Shown here: positions 1-7,714 of the stretch, in pieces
Position numbering within the stretch: position 1 is the stretch's first letter
How the letters are laid out: the number at the start of each line of letters is the position of its first letter
Assembly (NCBI GenBank): GCA_023249395.1
Contig: JAHFCS010000005.1
Location: 1-20,431, forward strand
Reading direction: 5' to 3'
DNA from: Gemmatimonadota bacterium
GTDB lineage: Bacteria; Gemmatimonadota; Gemmatimonadetes; Gemmatimonadales; Gemmatimonadaceae
Length of the DNA: 20,431 nt
Position numbers and translations under genes: made by a program
Notes under the pieces: model-generated
What the model saw: only the letters and a program-made list of their open reading frames with translations
Database searches by the model: none
Told to the model about the DNA's origin: nothing

Positions 1-13
1 GTCGATAACGGCG

Positions 14-1063
14 TCAGTTGCGAAGTCCGCTGGTCAGTTTGTCGATCTCCAGGGGCCCGGACGCGTCGCTCGCCAGAGATTCGAGCTCCCACGTTCGACG
101 GATTCCTTCCTCGATGCCGATTGGTGGCAGCCAGCCCGTTATTCGCTCGAAGCGATCTACGTTCACGCGACCGTGCCACATTTCATCGTCGCGGGTGGGC
201 ATCGCTCCAAACTCGAGGCGCTCTGCCGGAATCGAAAGTGTCCGCGCAGCGAGGAGGGCAAAGCTGCGCACCGACGTGAGGCGACCTGTCGCAAGATTGA
301 CAGTCTCACCGGGAGCGGCGTCGCCCAACCCGAGGCGAAGCAGTCCCTCGGCGACATCGTCGACGTAGCAGAAGTCCCGCTGCTGGTCACCCGCCGTGAG
401 AGGGAGCGAGGTGCCGTTCCGCGCAGCTTCGATAAGTGAAGGGAGCAACCGGCCGCGATGTTCACCGGGACCGTAGACAGTGAACAACCGCGCTGTGACG
501 GCGCGAAGCCCGGTTTCCGCGCCGCGCCGCGAGAGCGCGTGAGTTGCTGCAAGCTTCGACCTCCCGTACTCATTGACCGGATTTGCTGGAGAATCCTCGG
601 ACAGCTCGCCGCGCGTGGACCCGTATTCGAGGGCCGAGCCCGCTTGCACCAACGTCTGGCTATGCCACGCCGCATTGCGTGTGAATGCCACCGCGTCTGC
701 CACAGTCTCGACGAGCTCGACGTTGATCGCCTGCATCGTCCGCTCGTCGCGCTCGCTGGGATCAACTCCATAGCCGGCGAGATTGAATGTGATGGCCGGC
801 CGAATGCGCTCGAACAAACGCGATATCGCGGTGGCGTTCGACATGTCCATCTCCACTATCTCGCCATGAAAGCCGCAACTGTCGGCGAGCAGTTCGGTCG
901 AATGACGATCGCGTACGATGAGAACCAGGTCTGCGCCCTGTCCGCTCAACGCCCGCGCCACCCAGCGGCCGATAAACCCGGATGCGCCGAGCAGCGCGAC
1001 CCGAACGCCAGAGTAGCCCGACAGGGTCGAGTCCATTTCTTTCGTTTGTGCGGGGCTGTCCAT
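14..1063 (-). CDS. NAD-dependent epimerase/dehydratase (extended SDR)
   Basis: The protein is 349 aa from the ATG at 1063 and is complete, ending in TGA at 14-16. It has the extended-SDR layout: a Rossmann nucleotide-binding GASGFIG at residues 26-32, an active-site Ser in the AGSALEYG stretch near residue 143, and a Tyr166-x3-Lys170 pair in EYGRSK. The end resembles NDP-sugar epimerases (a GW.P..GIEEGIRRTWEL pattern). By family it would act in the cytoplasm on a nucleotide sugar with bound NAD(P), as a 4-epimerase or 4,6-dehydratase; the exact substrate cannot be read. It lies 60 bp downstream of a membrane glycosyltransferase on the same strand, which suggests a polysaccharide or lipid-glycan role. 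The start is uncertain: a TTG at 1072 and an ATG at 1036, preceded by a purine-rich GAAAGAA, are alternatives. Confidence 0.88.
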   Translation of the reverse strand: MDSPAQTKEMDSTLSGYSGVRVALLGASGFIGRWVARALSGQGADLVLIVRDRHSTELLADSCGFHGEIVEMDMSNATAISRLFERIRPAITFNLAGYGVDPSERDERTMQAINVELVETVADAVAFTRNAAWHSQTLVQAGSALEYGSTRGELSEDSPANPVNEYGRSKLAATHALSRRGAETGLRAVTARLFTVYGPGEHRGRLLPSLIEAARNGTSLPLTAGDQQRDFCYVDDVAEGLLRLGLGDAAPGETVNLATGRLTSVRSFALLAARTLSIPAERLEFGAMPTRDDEMWHGRVNVDRFERITGWLPPIGIEEGIRRTWELESLASDASGPLEIDKLTSGLRN

Positions 1064-1123
1064 CCAGCGCAAGATAATGAAGGGCCGGCGAGGTGAGCCA
1101 GTTTGCAGTGCGTAAACGGAGTG

Positions 1124-3208
1124 TCAGCGCGCAGACGTCCTGCACGCCGGCGGATTCTGCAGATCGCTTCGAGCTGAAATCTCGCGGCTGGTCAGCGGCC
1201 CTGCGCGCACTTCGAATCCGCGATGTGTCACTGTCGGGCCGTCCACAATCCACACCGGGCGATCCTGGTACGCCCGGATTACTTGGGCCTGCGTCGCTGC
1301 GTCCACGTCCCACGCGTACACCGGCACATCGGCCTCGAGATCGAGAGGGTTGTACGTCGCGGCAGACGCGTAATCGGGATGTCGGCAGCCGCGAACGAGC
1401 ACGAGACTCTGTCCGAACGGCACCGAGGAAGCGAGCTGCCGGATGTCGGGTCGCATTCCGCGGAACCGATGGTATTTGTCGATTGCCCTCCAAGGTACGT
1501 GCACGCTAAGGGCAATCACGCAGAGTGAGGCGAGGGCGACAAGCGCCCGCGCGCCATTTCCGTCGAGGCGGCGTTGCGCTACATCGAATCCGCTGACAGT
1601 CAGCATCAGGCACGGGATGAGGATCAGAGACCAGTAGCGAGGGCCGAAATCAGGGCCGCCGCTGTACCAGTAGAACGCGTGCAGACCGACGGTCGCAAGG
1701 ATGACCGCAAGCATCAGCCGATCAGTCTTCCGCCAGCGTCCTGCGGCGATGCACACGATGATGAGAAGGAGGGAGCCGGTGCTCCATCCAAAGAGGTCCG
1801 TGTTCAATGTGAACACGTTCAGGTTCGTGTTGATCAGAGCATCGACCGGGCTGTGACCGGAATGGGGATCCAATCCCCATCCCAGTCCCCTGTCCGGTCC
1901 GAAGCCGACTGCATTGGAGTTCGGACCGTAATACTTGTCGGTGTACGCCATGATCGGGAAAATCCCCGCCTTACCAGTCATCGCCCTGTTGTACGGAAAC
2001 ACGATCGATCCGACGATCAGTGCACCGATCCCGTACGTTGCCACCGAAGCGAGACGCTGTCGCCACTGCCGTCTGGCCAGCAGCGCGGCGAGAAGCCACA
2101 ACCCTAGCACGAAGCCGAGCACCATACCATCGAGCGGACGCACGATGCTGGTCGCACCGACGGCGGCTCCGCCAAGCAGCGCCCACATTGCACTCATCGT
2201 TCGGCGCGCCCTCGCGATCGCCAGCGCCGCGGTGATCGCGAACGTCAGCATCACGATGTGCGGCATGAAGCTCATCGCCATGAAGAGGTACCAGGGCGAC
2301 GCCGCCAGGAGAGCCACCACCAGGCGCGATGTGCGGCGGTCAGACAGCTCCCGTACCAATAGATACGTGAGCAGAACATTTGCGCCGGCGAGAACGGGAT
2401 TTACCAGCCACGGCACGCCGAGACGCACTCCGAGCGACAGCGCGGCCGGCCAGCCTGGCGGCACCGGCGAGAACCACCGTGTCGCCTCGTAGTTCATCAG
2501 ATCGATGTTGAACGCCGCCGGTACCGGCGGGAGCGGCATGTCGAGCATTCCCTTCGCGAAATACCGAGCCTGGAAGATGTACGACACTTCGTCAGGGACG
2601 TGCGGGTGGCGCTCGTAGGAAAGAATGCTCAACAGCGCGGCGACAACCGACGTGAAGATCGCGGCGCCGAGTGAGAACCGATCAACTCCACCCGGCTCTG
2701 GACCATGGTCGGGCGATGACCGGCCCAACCACTTGTCGCCCAATAGTGCGACGCGTGAGAGACTGTCATCGGGGAGCGCATCGGCGATGAGAACGATGTT
2801 CAGCACGTTCACCGCCTGAATGAACGTCGCGACTGGCAGTTCGGCGATGTACCGCCAGACATCAGCCGAAACCGTGGCGCTCGACACTGCGAATAAAAGC
2901 GCGGCGATGGACAGGCGCCATCCCGGAACCCCGCTGATCCATTCGCGCAATGCAGCCCTTCGCCTCATGCATCCGGTCGCGACGATAATCGCCTGCAGAA
3001 TTACAATGGATGTCCAGGGCAGCCAGGCCCGATCGAACAGCGCCCACGAGGGCGCGAGGTGCTGGTAGTGAAGGGCGGGGCCGGCCTCGACCAACTGCAG
3101 TCCCGCCGCTGCGCCGACCAGTGCCAGTGCGAACCAGGCGACGCTCGTCCGAAACCGCGGAGCGGGGCGGGGTGCGGTCGTCGGAAACGGGCGGTCGTCG
3201 GCTGTCAC
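1124..3208 (-). CDS. Polytopic GT-C-type (GT39/ArnT-like) membrane glycosyltransferase
   Basis: A 694-aa protein starting with GTG at 3208 and carrying about a dozen hydrophobic stretches. Near residues 204-217 the motif PDEVSYIFQARYF supplies the acidic pair Asp206-Glu207 in the first extracytoplasmic loop, which in GT-C enzymes (ArnT, PMT, GT39) contributes the catalytic aspartate. A soluble C-terminal part of about 120 aa follows the last membrane segments. Family knowledge says such enzymes move a sugar from a polyprenyl-phosphate donor onto lipid, protein or glycan on the outer face of the inner membrane; donor and acceptor are unknown here. Unusually, about 180 residues with roughly four hydrophobic segments precede the GT-C start (near residue 181), where family members usually begin. 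It is followed after 60 bp by an epimerase gene, probably cotranscribed. No Shine-Dalgarno sequence is visible. Confidence 0.8.
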   Translation of the reverse strand: MTADDRPFPTTAPRPAPRFRTSVAWFALALVGAAAGLQLVEAGPALHYQHLAPSWALFDRAWLPWTSIVILQAIIVATGCMRRRAALREWISGVPGWRLSIAALLFAVSSATVSADVWRYIAELPVATFIQAVNVLNIVLIADALPDDSLSRVALLGDKWLGRSSPDHGPEPGGVDRFSLGAAIFTSVVAALLSILSYERHPHVPDEVSYIFQARYFAKGMLDMPLPPVPAAFNIDLMNYEATRWFSPVPPGWPAALSLGVRLGVPWLVNPVLAGANVLLTYLLVRELSDRRTSRLVVALLAASPWYLFMAMSFMPHIVMLTFAITAALAIARARRTMSAMWALLGGAAVGATSIVRPLDGMVLGFVLGLWLLAALLARRQWRQRLASVATYGIGALIVGSIVFPYNRAMTGKAGIFPIMAYTDKYYGPNSNAVGFGPDRGLGWGLDPHSGHSPVDALINTNLNVFTLNTDLFGWSTGSLLLIIVCIAAGRWRKTDRLMLAVILATVGLHAFYWYSGGPDFGPRYWSLILIPCLMLTVSGFDVAQRRLDGNGARALVALASLCVIALSVHVPWRAIDKYHRFRGMRPDIRQLASSVPFGQSLVLVRGCRHPDYASAATYNPLDLEADVPVYAWDVDAATQAQVIRAYQDRPVWIVDGPTVTHRGFEVRAGPLTSREISARSDLQNPPACRTSAR

Positions 3209-3318
3209 AGTGGTCGGCCGACGAATGTATTGGCGCGCCTTCGATACTTCCAGCGTCTCGGTGAGGACGAGATTGGAATATCTTGCTGCGAGGGCTTAAC
3301 TCCCCAACCGTAAGTGCA
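3209..3318. promoter_or_regulatory. Divergent intergenic region, glycosyltransferase / DUF1003 gene
   Basis: These 110 bp separate two outward-facing genes and must hold promoters for both. On the minus strand there is a TACATT that could be a -10, but its -35 partner is poor. No clear promoter is seen on the plus strand. Confidence 0.35.
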
Positions 3319-3879
3319 ATGGCCGATTCTTCGACGCACGACTCCCGACAGCCTCCGATTCTCGAGCGCAACGTTCGAGCTCTCGTTGAGCACGCCGCCG
3401 AGCAGGAGCAGGCGAGAACGACGGCCGAGCGCGTCGCAGCGGCCATCTCGCGCAACGTAGGAACGATGAACTTCGTCTACTTCCACGTCCTGTTCTTTGG
3501 ATTGTGGGGGGCACTCGACCTCGGCTGGTTCCCCAATGTCCGCAGCTTCGACCCCACGTTCACCATCCTCGGTACGGTCGCGGCTGTCGAGGCGATCTTC
3601 ATCGCGACCTTCGTGCTGATCAGGCAGAACCGCATGGCCGCCCAGGCCGATCTGCGTAACCACCTCGACCTTCAGGTCAGTCTACTCACCGAGCGTGAGA
3701 CGACCCACATCCTTCGGATTGTCGCCGCGATAAGCGACAAGCTGGAACTCACCGCTGCCCACAATCCGGAGCTCAAGGAGCTACTCCGCGAAATAGAGCC
3801 GCAGGACATGCTCGACCGGATCGAAGTCCACAAGGATGCCGTCGAGACAGAGATCCGCGAGGAGTCGACCGGACCGTAA
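3319..3879 (+). CDS. DUF1003 family membrane protein
   Basis: From the ATG at 3319 the product is 186 aa. The centre has the DUF1003 pattern: a basic ERVAAAISRNVGTMNF lead-in, a first hydrophobic helix (FVYFHVLFFGLWGALDLGW), an FDP motif, a second helix (ILGTVAAVEAIFIATFVLI), then the hallmark RQNRMAAQADLRNHLDLQV. An amphipathic, charged C-terminal tail of about 75 aa follows, as in other members. DUF1003 proteins are inner-membrane proteins with no established biochemical role, so no function is proposed. The open frame extends to a TTG at 3283, but the extra residues do not look like part of the family. No strong Shine-Dalgarno sequence is seen. The gene stands alone and is convergent with the kinase gene, 32 bp apart. 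Confidence 0.85.
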   Translation: MADSSTHDSRQPPILERNVRALVEHAAEQEQARTTAERVAAAISRNVGTMNFVYFHVLFFGLWGALDLGWFPNVRSFDPTFTILGTVAAVEAIFIATFVLIRQNRMAAQADLRNHLDLQVSLLTERETTHILRIVAAISDKLELTAAHNPELKELLREIEPQDMLDRIEVHKDAVETEIREESTGP

Positions 3880-3911
3880 CCAGGACTCCGCGGAGGAGAG
3901 CTCGAACGTCC

Positions 3912-6356
3912 CTACTTCCGACCTGCGTTGGCGGCATACCTCGCGAGGTTCGTCCGCTCGAGAATGCGCTGAAAGCGCGGATTACCGCGCAGGGGATCCC
4001 AGGTCTTCTCGTTAAGAAGGGAGAATTGGCTGAGGCCGATGTCGTGCTCATCGACGGCCTGCTCCAGGGAGGTGAGCGCCCCATCGGTGTCGCCGGTGCC
4101 CATCTGAGCCATGGCAAACGGAAAGGACTTCAGGTGCTCCGACTTCGCACGCTCTCTGAGTTTCTCCAGAACAGCCTGCGCTCGCACCTTGTCCCCGCCT
4201 GCTCCATAGATGAATGCGAGCTGCGCCTGGCGCATCGAATAATCCTTGTCGAGCCGCGCCGCAGCTTCCATCTCACGGATGGCTCTCTGCGAATCGCCCT
4301 TGTAGAGGTAACAGTAGGCGAGCAGCGAGCGAGCCAGCCCGAGACCAGGAGCGAGCTCCAGGCCTTTCTGAATTTCGGCGATCGCCTCGTCGTACCTCCC
4401 CGTGATGTGCAGCGCGAATCCCAATGCCGCGGCAGGAACCGGTGCGAGCGGGTCGAGTGCCGTCGCCTGTCGAAGCTCCGCGATGGCTGAGTCGAGTCGC
4501 CCAGTATGGTAGAGAAGCTCTCCATACCATTGATGTGCGGTTGCATAGCGCGGTTCGAGGGCGATCGCCATTCGATATTGCTTCTCCGCTGACTCCCAAT
4601 CGAACGCGTGGACGGACGCGAGTCCCAGGGCCGTGTGCGCCTCCGCGAGTCCGCTGTCGATCTCGAGCGCGCGACTTGCCGCGGCCCGAGTACGATCCAG
4701 AGCATCTGGGGGTGGAGAGTCTGTGTACTCCGGGAGCAGAGCGTATGCGCTCGCCAGCGCGGCATGCGCACGCCCGAAGTTGGGATCGCTCGCCACCGCC
4801 CGGTCGAAGTACGAGATCGCGCGATTCAGGTTGTCTGCTCCACGCCGATTCCAGAAATACATCCCGCGCAGATAGAGGTCATAGGCATTCAGGTCCTTCG
4901 TCCCGCCCGATGAGGACGACACCAGTGTCGCACCCGCCGCCGCGCCCAGCTTCAGCTTGAGCGCTTCGGCGATCGAATGGGCAATGTCATCCTGAACCTG
5001 AAAGAGGTCCTTCGCCTGGCGTTCGTAGTTCTCGGTCCAGAGAGTAAGTCCGTCGGAGACCTTCGTGAGCTGCGCGCTGACTCTCAACCGATCGCCTTCG
5101 CGCCTCACCGATCCCTCGACCAGGGCCTGCACCTTGAGCGCTTTGCCGATATCCGCCGCACCGATGTCCTTTCGCCCCTTAAACGCATAGGCCGACGTAC
5201 GGGAGGCCACGCGGAGACCAGGGAGCTTGCCGAGCGCATTCGCAAGTTCGTCGGTCATTCCGTCACTGAAATAATCGTCGGCGCTGTCGCTGCCGACGTT
5301 CACCAGCGGCAGAACGGCGACCGAATTCAGCTCGCCCGAGCCGTTCGACGACGATGTGAAGCCACCTTTCTGGTAGAGCACGGACCCGACGACGCCGAGG
5401 ATTATGATCGCCGCCGCGACCGAGAAGGCTCTTCCTTTGCCTCGCGCCGCCACGGGCACCGCCGGGATGACCGGCGTTCCGCCCGTTGACGTCTGAAGTG
5501 CATCGAGGTCATGCAGCAGCTCGGCGGCGCTCTGCGGACGATCGGCGGGCCTTTTTTCGAGAGCACGCATAACGAGACTTGCCAGTGCCGGTGGCAATCC
5601 GGGGCGTTTCTTGTGAATCGGCTCCGGCGCTTGTACCGCCTGTGCGGCGAGCGTTGCCTGTGCCGACATTCCGGTGAATGGCGGCCAGCCGGTCAACATC
5701 TCGTAGGCCATCACTCCCCACGAATAGATGTCCGCGCGGTGATCCACGCTTGGATCACCAACTGCCTGCTCGGGCGCCATGTAGGCCGGCGTGCCGAGCG
5801 CGAGGCCGAGACTCGTCATCCCGGTGCTTGTCCCGGGAGCCGCCGACACGCTGAGCGCCTTCGCCACGCCGAAGTCGGTGACGAGCGCAAAATCCTCGGC
5901 CAGCATCACGTTGTCAGGCTTGATGTCGCGGTGCACTACGCCGTTCTTGTGCGCGTACAGAAGCGCAGTCGCGACCTGGCGCAGAACTCGCACTGCCTCG
6001 GTAACCGGCATCTCGCCTTCCCGTGCCAGGCGAGCCCTGAGCGATTCGCCCTCGATGTACGGCATCGTGAAGTACGGCGTGCCCTCGATCTCGCCCGAGG
6101 AAAGCAGCGGCACGATGTGCGGGTGCTGAAGCTTTGCGGCGAGCTGGATCTCGCGGCGGAACCTGTCGAAGCTCACGCCCGCCACCATGTCCTGCTTGAG
6201 GACCTTGATCACGACCCGTCTCTGGAGCGCGCGATCTCCGGCGAGGAATACCCGGCTCATTCCCCCGCCTCCAAGCTCCCGCTCGATGGCGTAGACGTCG
6301 CCGAGTTTCTCCTCCAGCTTGTTGCGGAGGCCTGAGCCCTGATTCTCGTCAGACAC
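3912..6356 (-). CDS. Membrane Ser/Thr protein kinase fused to TolB-like and TPR domains
   Basis: From a GTG at 6356 the protein is 814 aa. Residues 22-285 form a complete Hanks-type kinase: Gly-rich loop GGGGMS (29-34), Lys51, C-helix Glu69, catalytic HRDIKPDN (142-149), metal-binding DFG (161-163) and GTPAYMAPEQ (188-197). A single membrane helix spans about 311-328. It is followed by a TolB/FlgO-like domain (AVLPL, YFSDGMTDELANAL, VEGSVRR) at about 345-460, then TPR helices to the C-terminus. All catalytic residues are present, so it should be active, with the kinase inside and TolB-TPR part outside. This architecture is common in Gemmatimonadota and Acidobacteriota, but its substrates are generally unknown. 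The frame stays open up to 6785, but those codons overlap a plausible divergent gene and lack family features, so the later GTG was chosen. Confidence 0.9.
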   Translation of the reverse strand: MSDENQGSGLRNKLEEKLGDVYAIERELGGGGMSRVFLAGDRALQRRVVIKVLKQDMVAGVSFDRFRREIQLAAKLQHPHIVPLLSSGEIEGTPYFTMPYIEGESLRARLAREGEMPVTEAVRVLRQVATALLYAHKNGVVHRDIKPDNVMLAEDFALVTDFGVAKALSVSAAPGTSTGMTSLGLALGTPAYMAPEQAVGDPSVDHRADIYSWGVMAYEMLTGWPPFTGMSAQATLAAQAVQAPEPIHKKRPGLPPALASLVMRALEKRPADRPQSAAELLHDLDALQTSTGGTPVIPAVPVAARGKGRAFSVAAAIIILGVVGSVLYQKGGFTSSSNGSGELNSVAVLPLVNVGSDSADDYFSDGMTDELANALGKLPGLRVASRTSAYAFKGRKDIGAADIGKALKVQALVEGSVRREGDRLRVSAQLTKVSDGLTLWTENYERQAKDLFQVQDDIAHSIAEALKLKLGAAAGATLVSSSSGGTKDLNAYDLYLRGMYFWNRRGADNLNRAISYFDRAVASDPNFGRAHAALASAYALLPEYTDSPPPDALDRTRAAASRALEIDSGLAEAHTALGLASVHAFDWESAEKQYRMAIALEPRYATAHQWYGELLYHTGRLDSAIAELRQATALDPLAPVPAAALGFALHITGRYDEAIAEIQKGLELAPGLGLARSLLAYCYLYKGDSQRAIREMEAAARLDKDYSMRQAQLAFIYGAGGDKVRAQAVLEKLRERAKSEHLKSFPFAMAQMGTGDTDGALTSLEQAVDEHDIGLSQFSLLNEKTWDPLRGNPRFQRILERTNLARYAANAGRK

Positions 6357-6367
6357 AGCGGGAAAGT

Positions 6368-6380
6368 GGCGCTTTGCGCC
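6368..6380. repeat. Perfect 5+3+5 inverted repeat in kinase leader
   Basis: GGCGC-TTT-GCGCC lies 11 bases upstream of the kinase GTG, between the divergent kinase and lipoprotein genes. It would form a hairpin in the kinase mRNA leader or could be a protein-binding site. Confidence 0.4.
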
Positions 6381-6381
6381 G

Positions 6382-6392
6382 GTTGTTACAAC
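6382..6392. repeat. Inverted repeat GTTGT-T-ACAAC, candidate operator
   Basis: A 5+1+5 palindrome sits one base after the preceding hairpin, in the 72-bp gap between the divergent kinase and lipoprotein genes. Its AT-rich make-up contrasts with its surroundings. Binding by any regulator is speculation. Confidence 0.3.
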
Positions 6393-6428
6393 TGTCAAAA
6401 CACGGCAAGTTTCTGCGGCCGAGGTAAA

Positions 6429-6914
6429 ATGGACATGAAAAGACTCATCCCCAGCGCTCGCCGTGGAGTCGCTTCCCCGCGACGACGGATCACCGTAGCG
6501 ATCGGCGCCATCATTGTCGCCGCTGCTGCGTGCAATTCGACAACCAGCCGTCTCTCCGCCGCCGATGAGCAGCGTTTCGCAGCCGAGGGAATCGTTCGCA
6601 GGGCGGATGACATTCGCTTTCGCTACACCCACGAGACGGAAAGGGGGGATGCCCGATGGGAGGATCGGCGCGCATCGATAATCGTGACACCGAAGTCCCT
6701 GCTCATTCACAAGAACGAAAAGGTCGGACTCGAGATCAATCCGCGGACACGACGGTACATCGATGTGGCGCGCGACCACGAGCATATCCGAGTCGGCGTG
6801 GGGTCGGGCCGCTCGCGTGAAATATGGTCCTTTGAGCCTTCGTCCGATGCCGCTGGCTGGACCGACGCGATTCGGGCGGTGGCGAAGGCGTCGAAGAGCT
6901 CAGCCAACCGTTAG
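6429..6914 (+). CDS. Small lipoprotein with a PH-like C-terminal region
   Basis: From the ATG at 6429 the product is 161 aa; a GAGG at 6421-6424 precedes it. ATG 6435 is also possible. An Arg-rich n-region (SPRRRIT) leads into a hydrophobic stretch ending AAAAC, a plausible lipobox with Cys35, followed by Asn-Ser-Thr, so the mature protein would be lipid-anchored. The later part (about residues 85-155) alternates short strands: IIVTPKSLLIHKNEKVGLEI, then RYIDVARD, IRVGVGSGRSREIWSFEP, and a final helix WTDAIRAVAKA. This strand-rich block with a C-terminal helix resembles small bacterial PH-like domains. I do not recognise a named family. It is divergent from the Ser/Thr kinase gene, 72 bp away, and its stop overlaps the LytTR gene's stop on the other strand. 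Confidence 0.7.
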   Translation: MDMKRLIPSARRGVASPRRRITVAIGAIIVAAAACNSTTSRLSAADEQRFAAEGIVRRADDIRFRYTHETERGDARWEDRRASIIVTPKSLLIHKNEKVGLEINPRTRRYIDVARDHEHIRVGVGSGRSREIWSFEPSSDAAGWTDAIRAVAKASKSSANR

Positions 6915-7714
6915 GTAGCTCGCCGGAGAAAATCCTTCACCACCTTGCGGTAGCTCCTGCCGGTCGTGATGCGCTTGCCATTTCGAAGGATCAGCAGCTG
7001 GTCACCCTGATCGAACGGCTCCGCAGCGCGGACCTTCGAGATGTTGACAATCGCCGAGCGGTGGACGCGGAGAAAGGTGCTCGGCGGCAACCGCGCTTCG
7101 AGATGAGTCAGCGGTTCCCGCACGTCGTAGGCCGTATCGACGAGGTGTATCCTCGCGATGTCGTCGCGAGCCTGGATCCAGTAGATCTCGTCGGCATCGA
7201 GAAAGACGATCTTTCCCTGGACCTTCACGCCAATGCGCTCGTTGCCCCCGGCGTCAGTGCGCGCAACGTAATCCAGCAGTGCACTCAGCTGCGCCGATAG
7301 GGCGCTCGGCTGGTTGTCGTCGGCGAGTCTCTTCTTCGCTCTCTCCAGCGTCTGGCTGAAGCGGAGCTGGTCCACCGGCTTCAACAGATAGTCGAGCGCC
7401 CCCACCTGGAAGGCGTTGACGGCGTAGTCGTCGAACGCGGTGACGAAAATCACCAGCGGCATTCTCTCGGGGCCGACTGCAGCGATTACATCGAAGCCGT
7501 CGAGCTCAGGCATCTGCACGTCGAGGAAAACGAGATCGGGCTCCAGCTCGCGAATCGCCGACACCGCCTGTGCTCCCGTTTCACATTCGCCGAGCACGAC
7601 GATATCGGGCACTCCACTCAGGAGGGCGCGCATCCGCCGTCGCGCGAGCGACTCGTCGTCCACGACAAGCACTCGCATCGGCGTGGGGCTGGCCTCTGAG
7701 GCGTTCGAGTTCAT
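6911..7714 (-). CDS. LytTR-type response regulator
   Basis: A 267-aa two-domain regulator. The receiver has the acidic pocket Asp19-Asp20, phospho-acceptor Asp65 (VFLDVQMPELDG), Thr92 and Lys112 (YLLKPVD), so all phosphorylation residues are intact. The C-terminal half is a LytTR DNA-binding domain with the usual landmarks: IYWIQARDDIARIH, LPPSTFLRVHRSAIVN, and RNGKRITTGRSYRKVV. Its start ATG overlaps the stop of the upstream histidine kinase as ATGA, so the two are translationally coupled and presumably cognate partners. Its TAA (6911-6913) overlaps the TAG of the convergent lipoprotein gene. M13 is an alternative start closer to the receiver domain. LytTR regulators bind paired 9-bp direct repeats; I could not identify targets here. 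Confidence 0.95.
   Translation of the reverse strand: MNSNASEASPTPMRVLVVDDESLARRRMRALLSGVPDIVVLGECETGAQAVSAIRELEPDLVFLDVQMPELDGFDVIAAVGPERMPLVIFVTAFDDYAVNAFQVGALDYLLKPVDQLRFSQTLERAKKRLADDNQPSALSAQLSALLDYVARTDAGGNERIGVKVQGKIVFLDADEIYWIQARDDIARIHLVDTAYDVREPLTHLEARLPPSTFLRVHRSAIVNISKVRAAEPFDQGDQLLILRNGKRITTGRSYRKVVKDFLRRAT

Noticed and set aside
458..1096. 212-aa plus-strand open frame opposite the epimerase
   Set aside because: Shadow frame; the minus-strand SDR motifs are unambiguous.
3886..3895. Palindrome CTCCGCGGAG between convergent DUF1003 and kinase genes as a terminator
   Set aside because: No loop and no T-tract follows on either strand.
5511..6335. 274-aa plus-strand open frame opposite the Ser/Thr kinase
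   Set aside because: Composition is rich in Arg, His and Cys with no recognisable motif; it mirrors the kinase codons.
6393..6398. Minus-strand TTGACA as a -35 for the kinase gene
   Set aside because: Nothing resembling a -10 lies 16-18 bp downstream (AAAGCG at 17 bp).
6357..6785. N-terminal extension of the kinase by about 140 codons
   Set aside because: The extra residues have no kinase-family features and overlap the plausible divergent lipoprotein gene.
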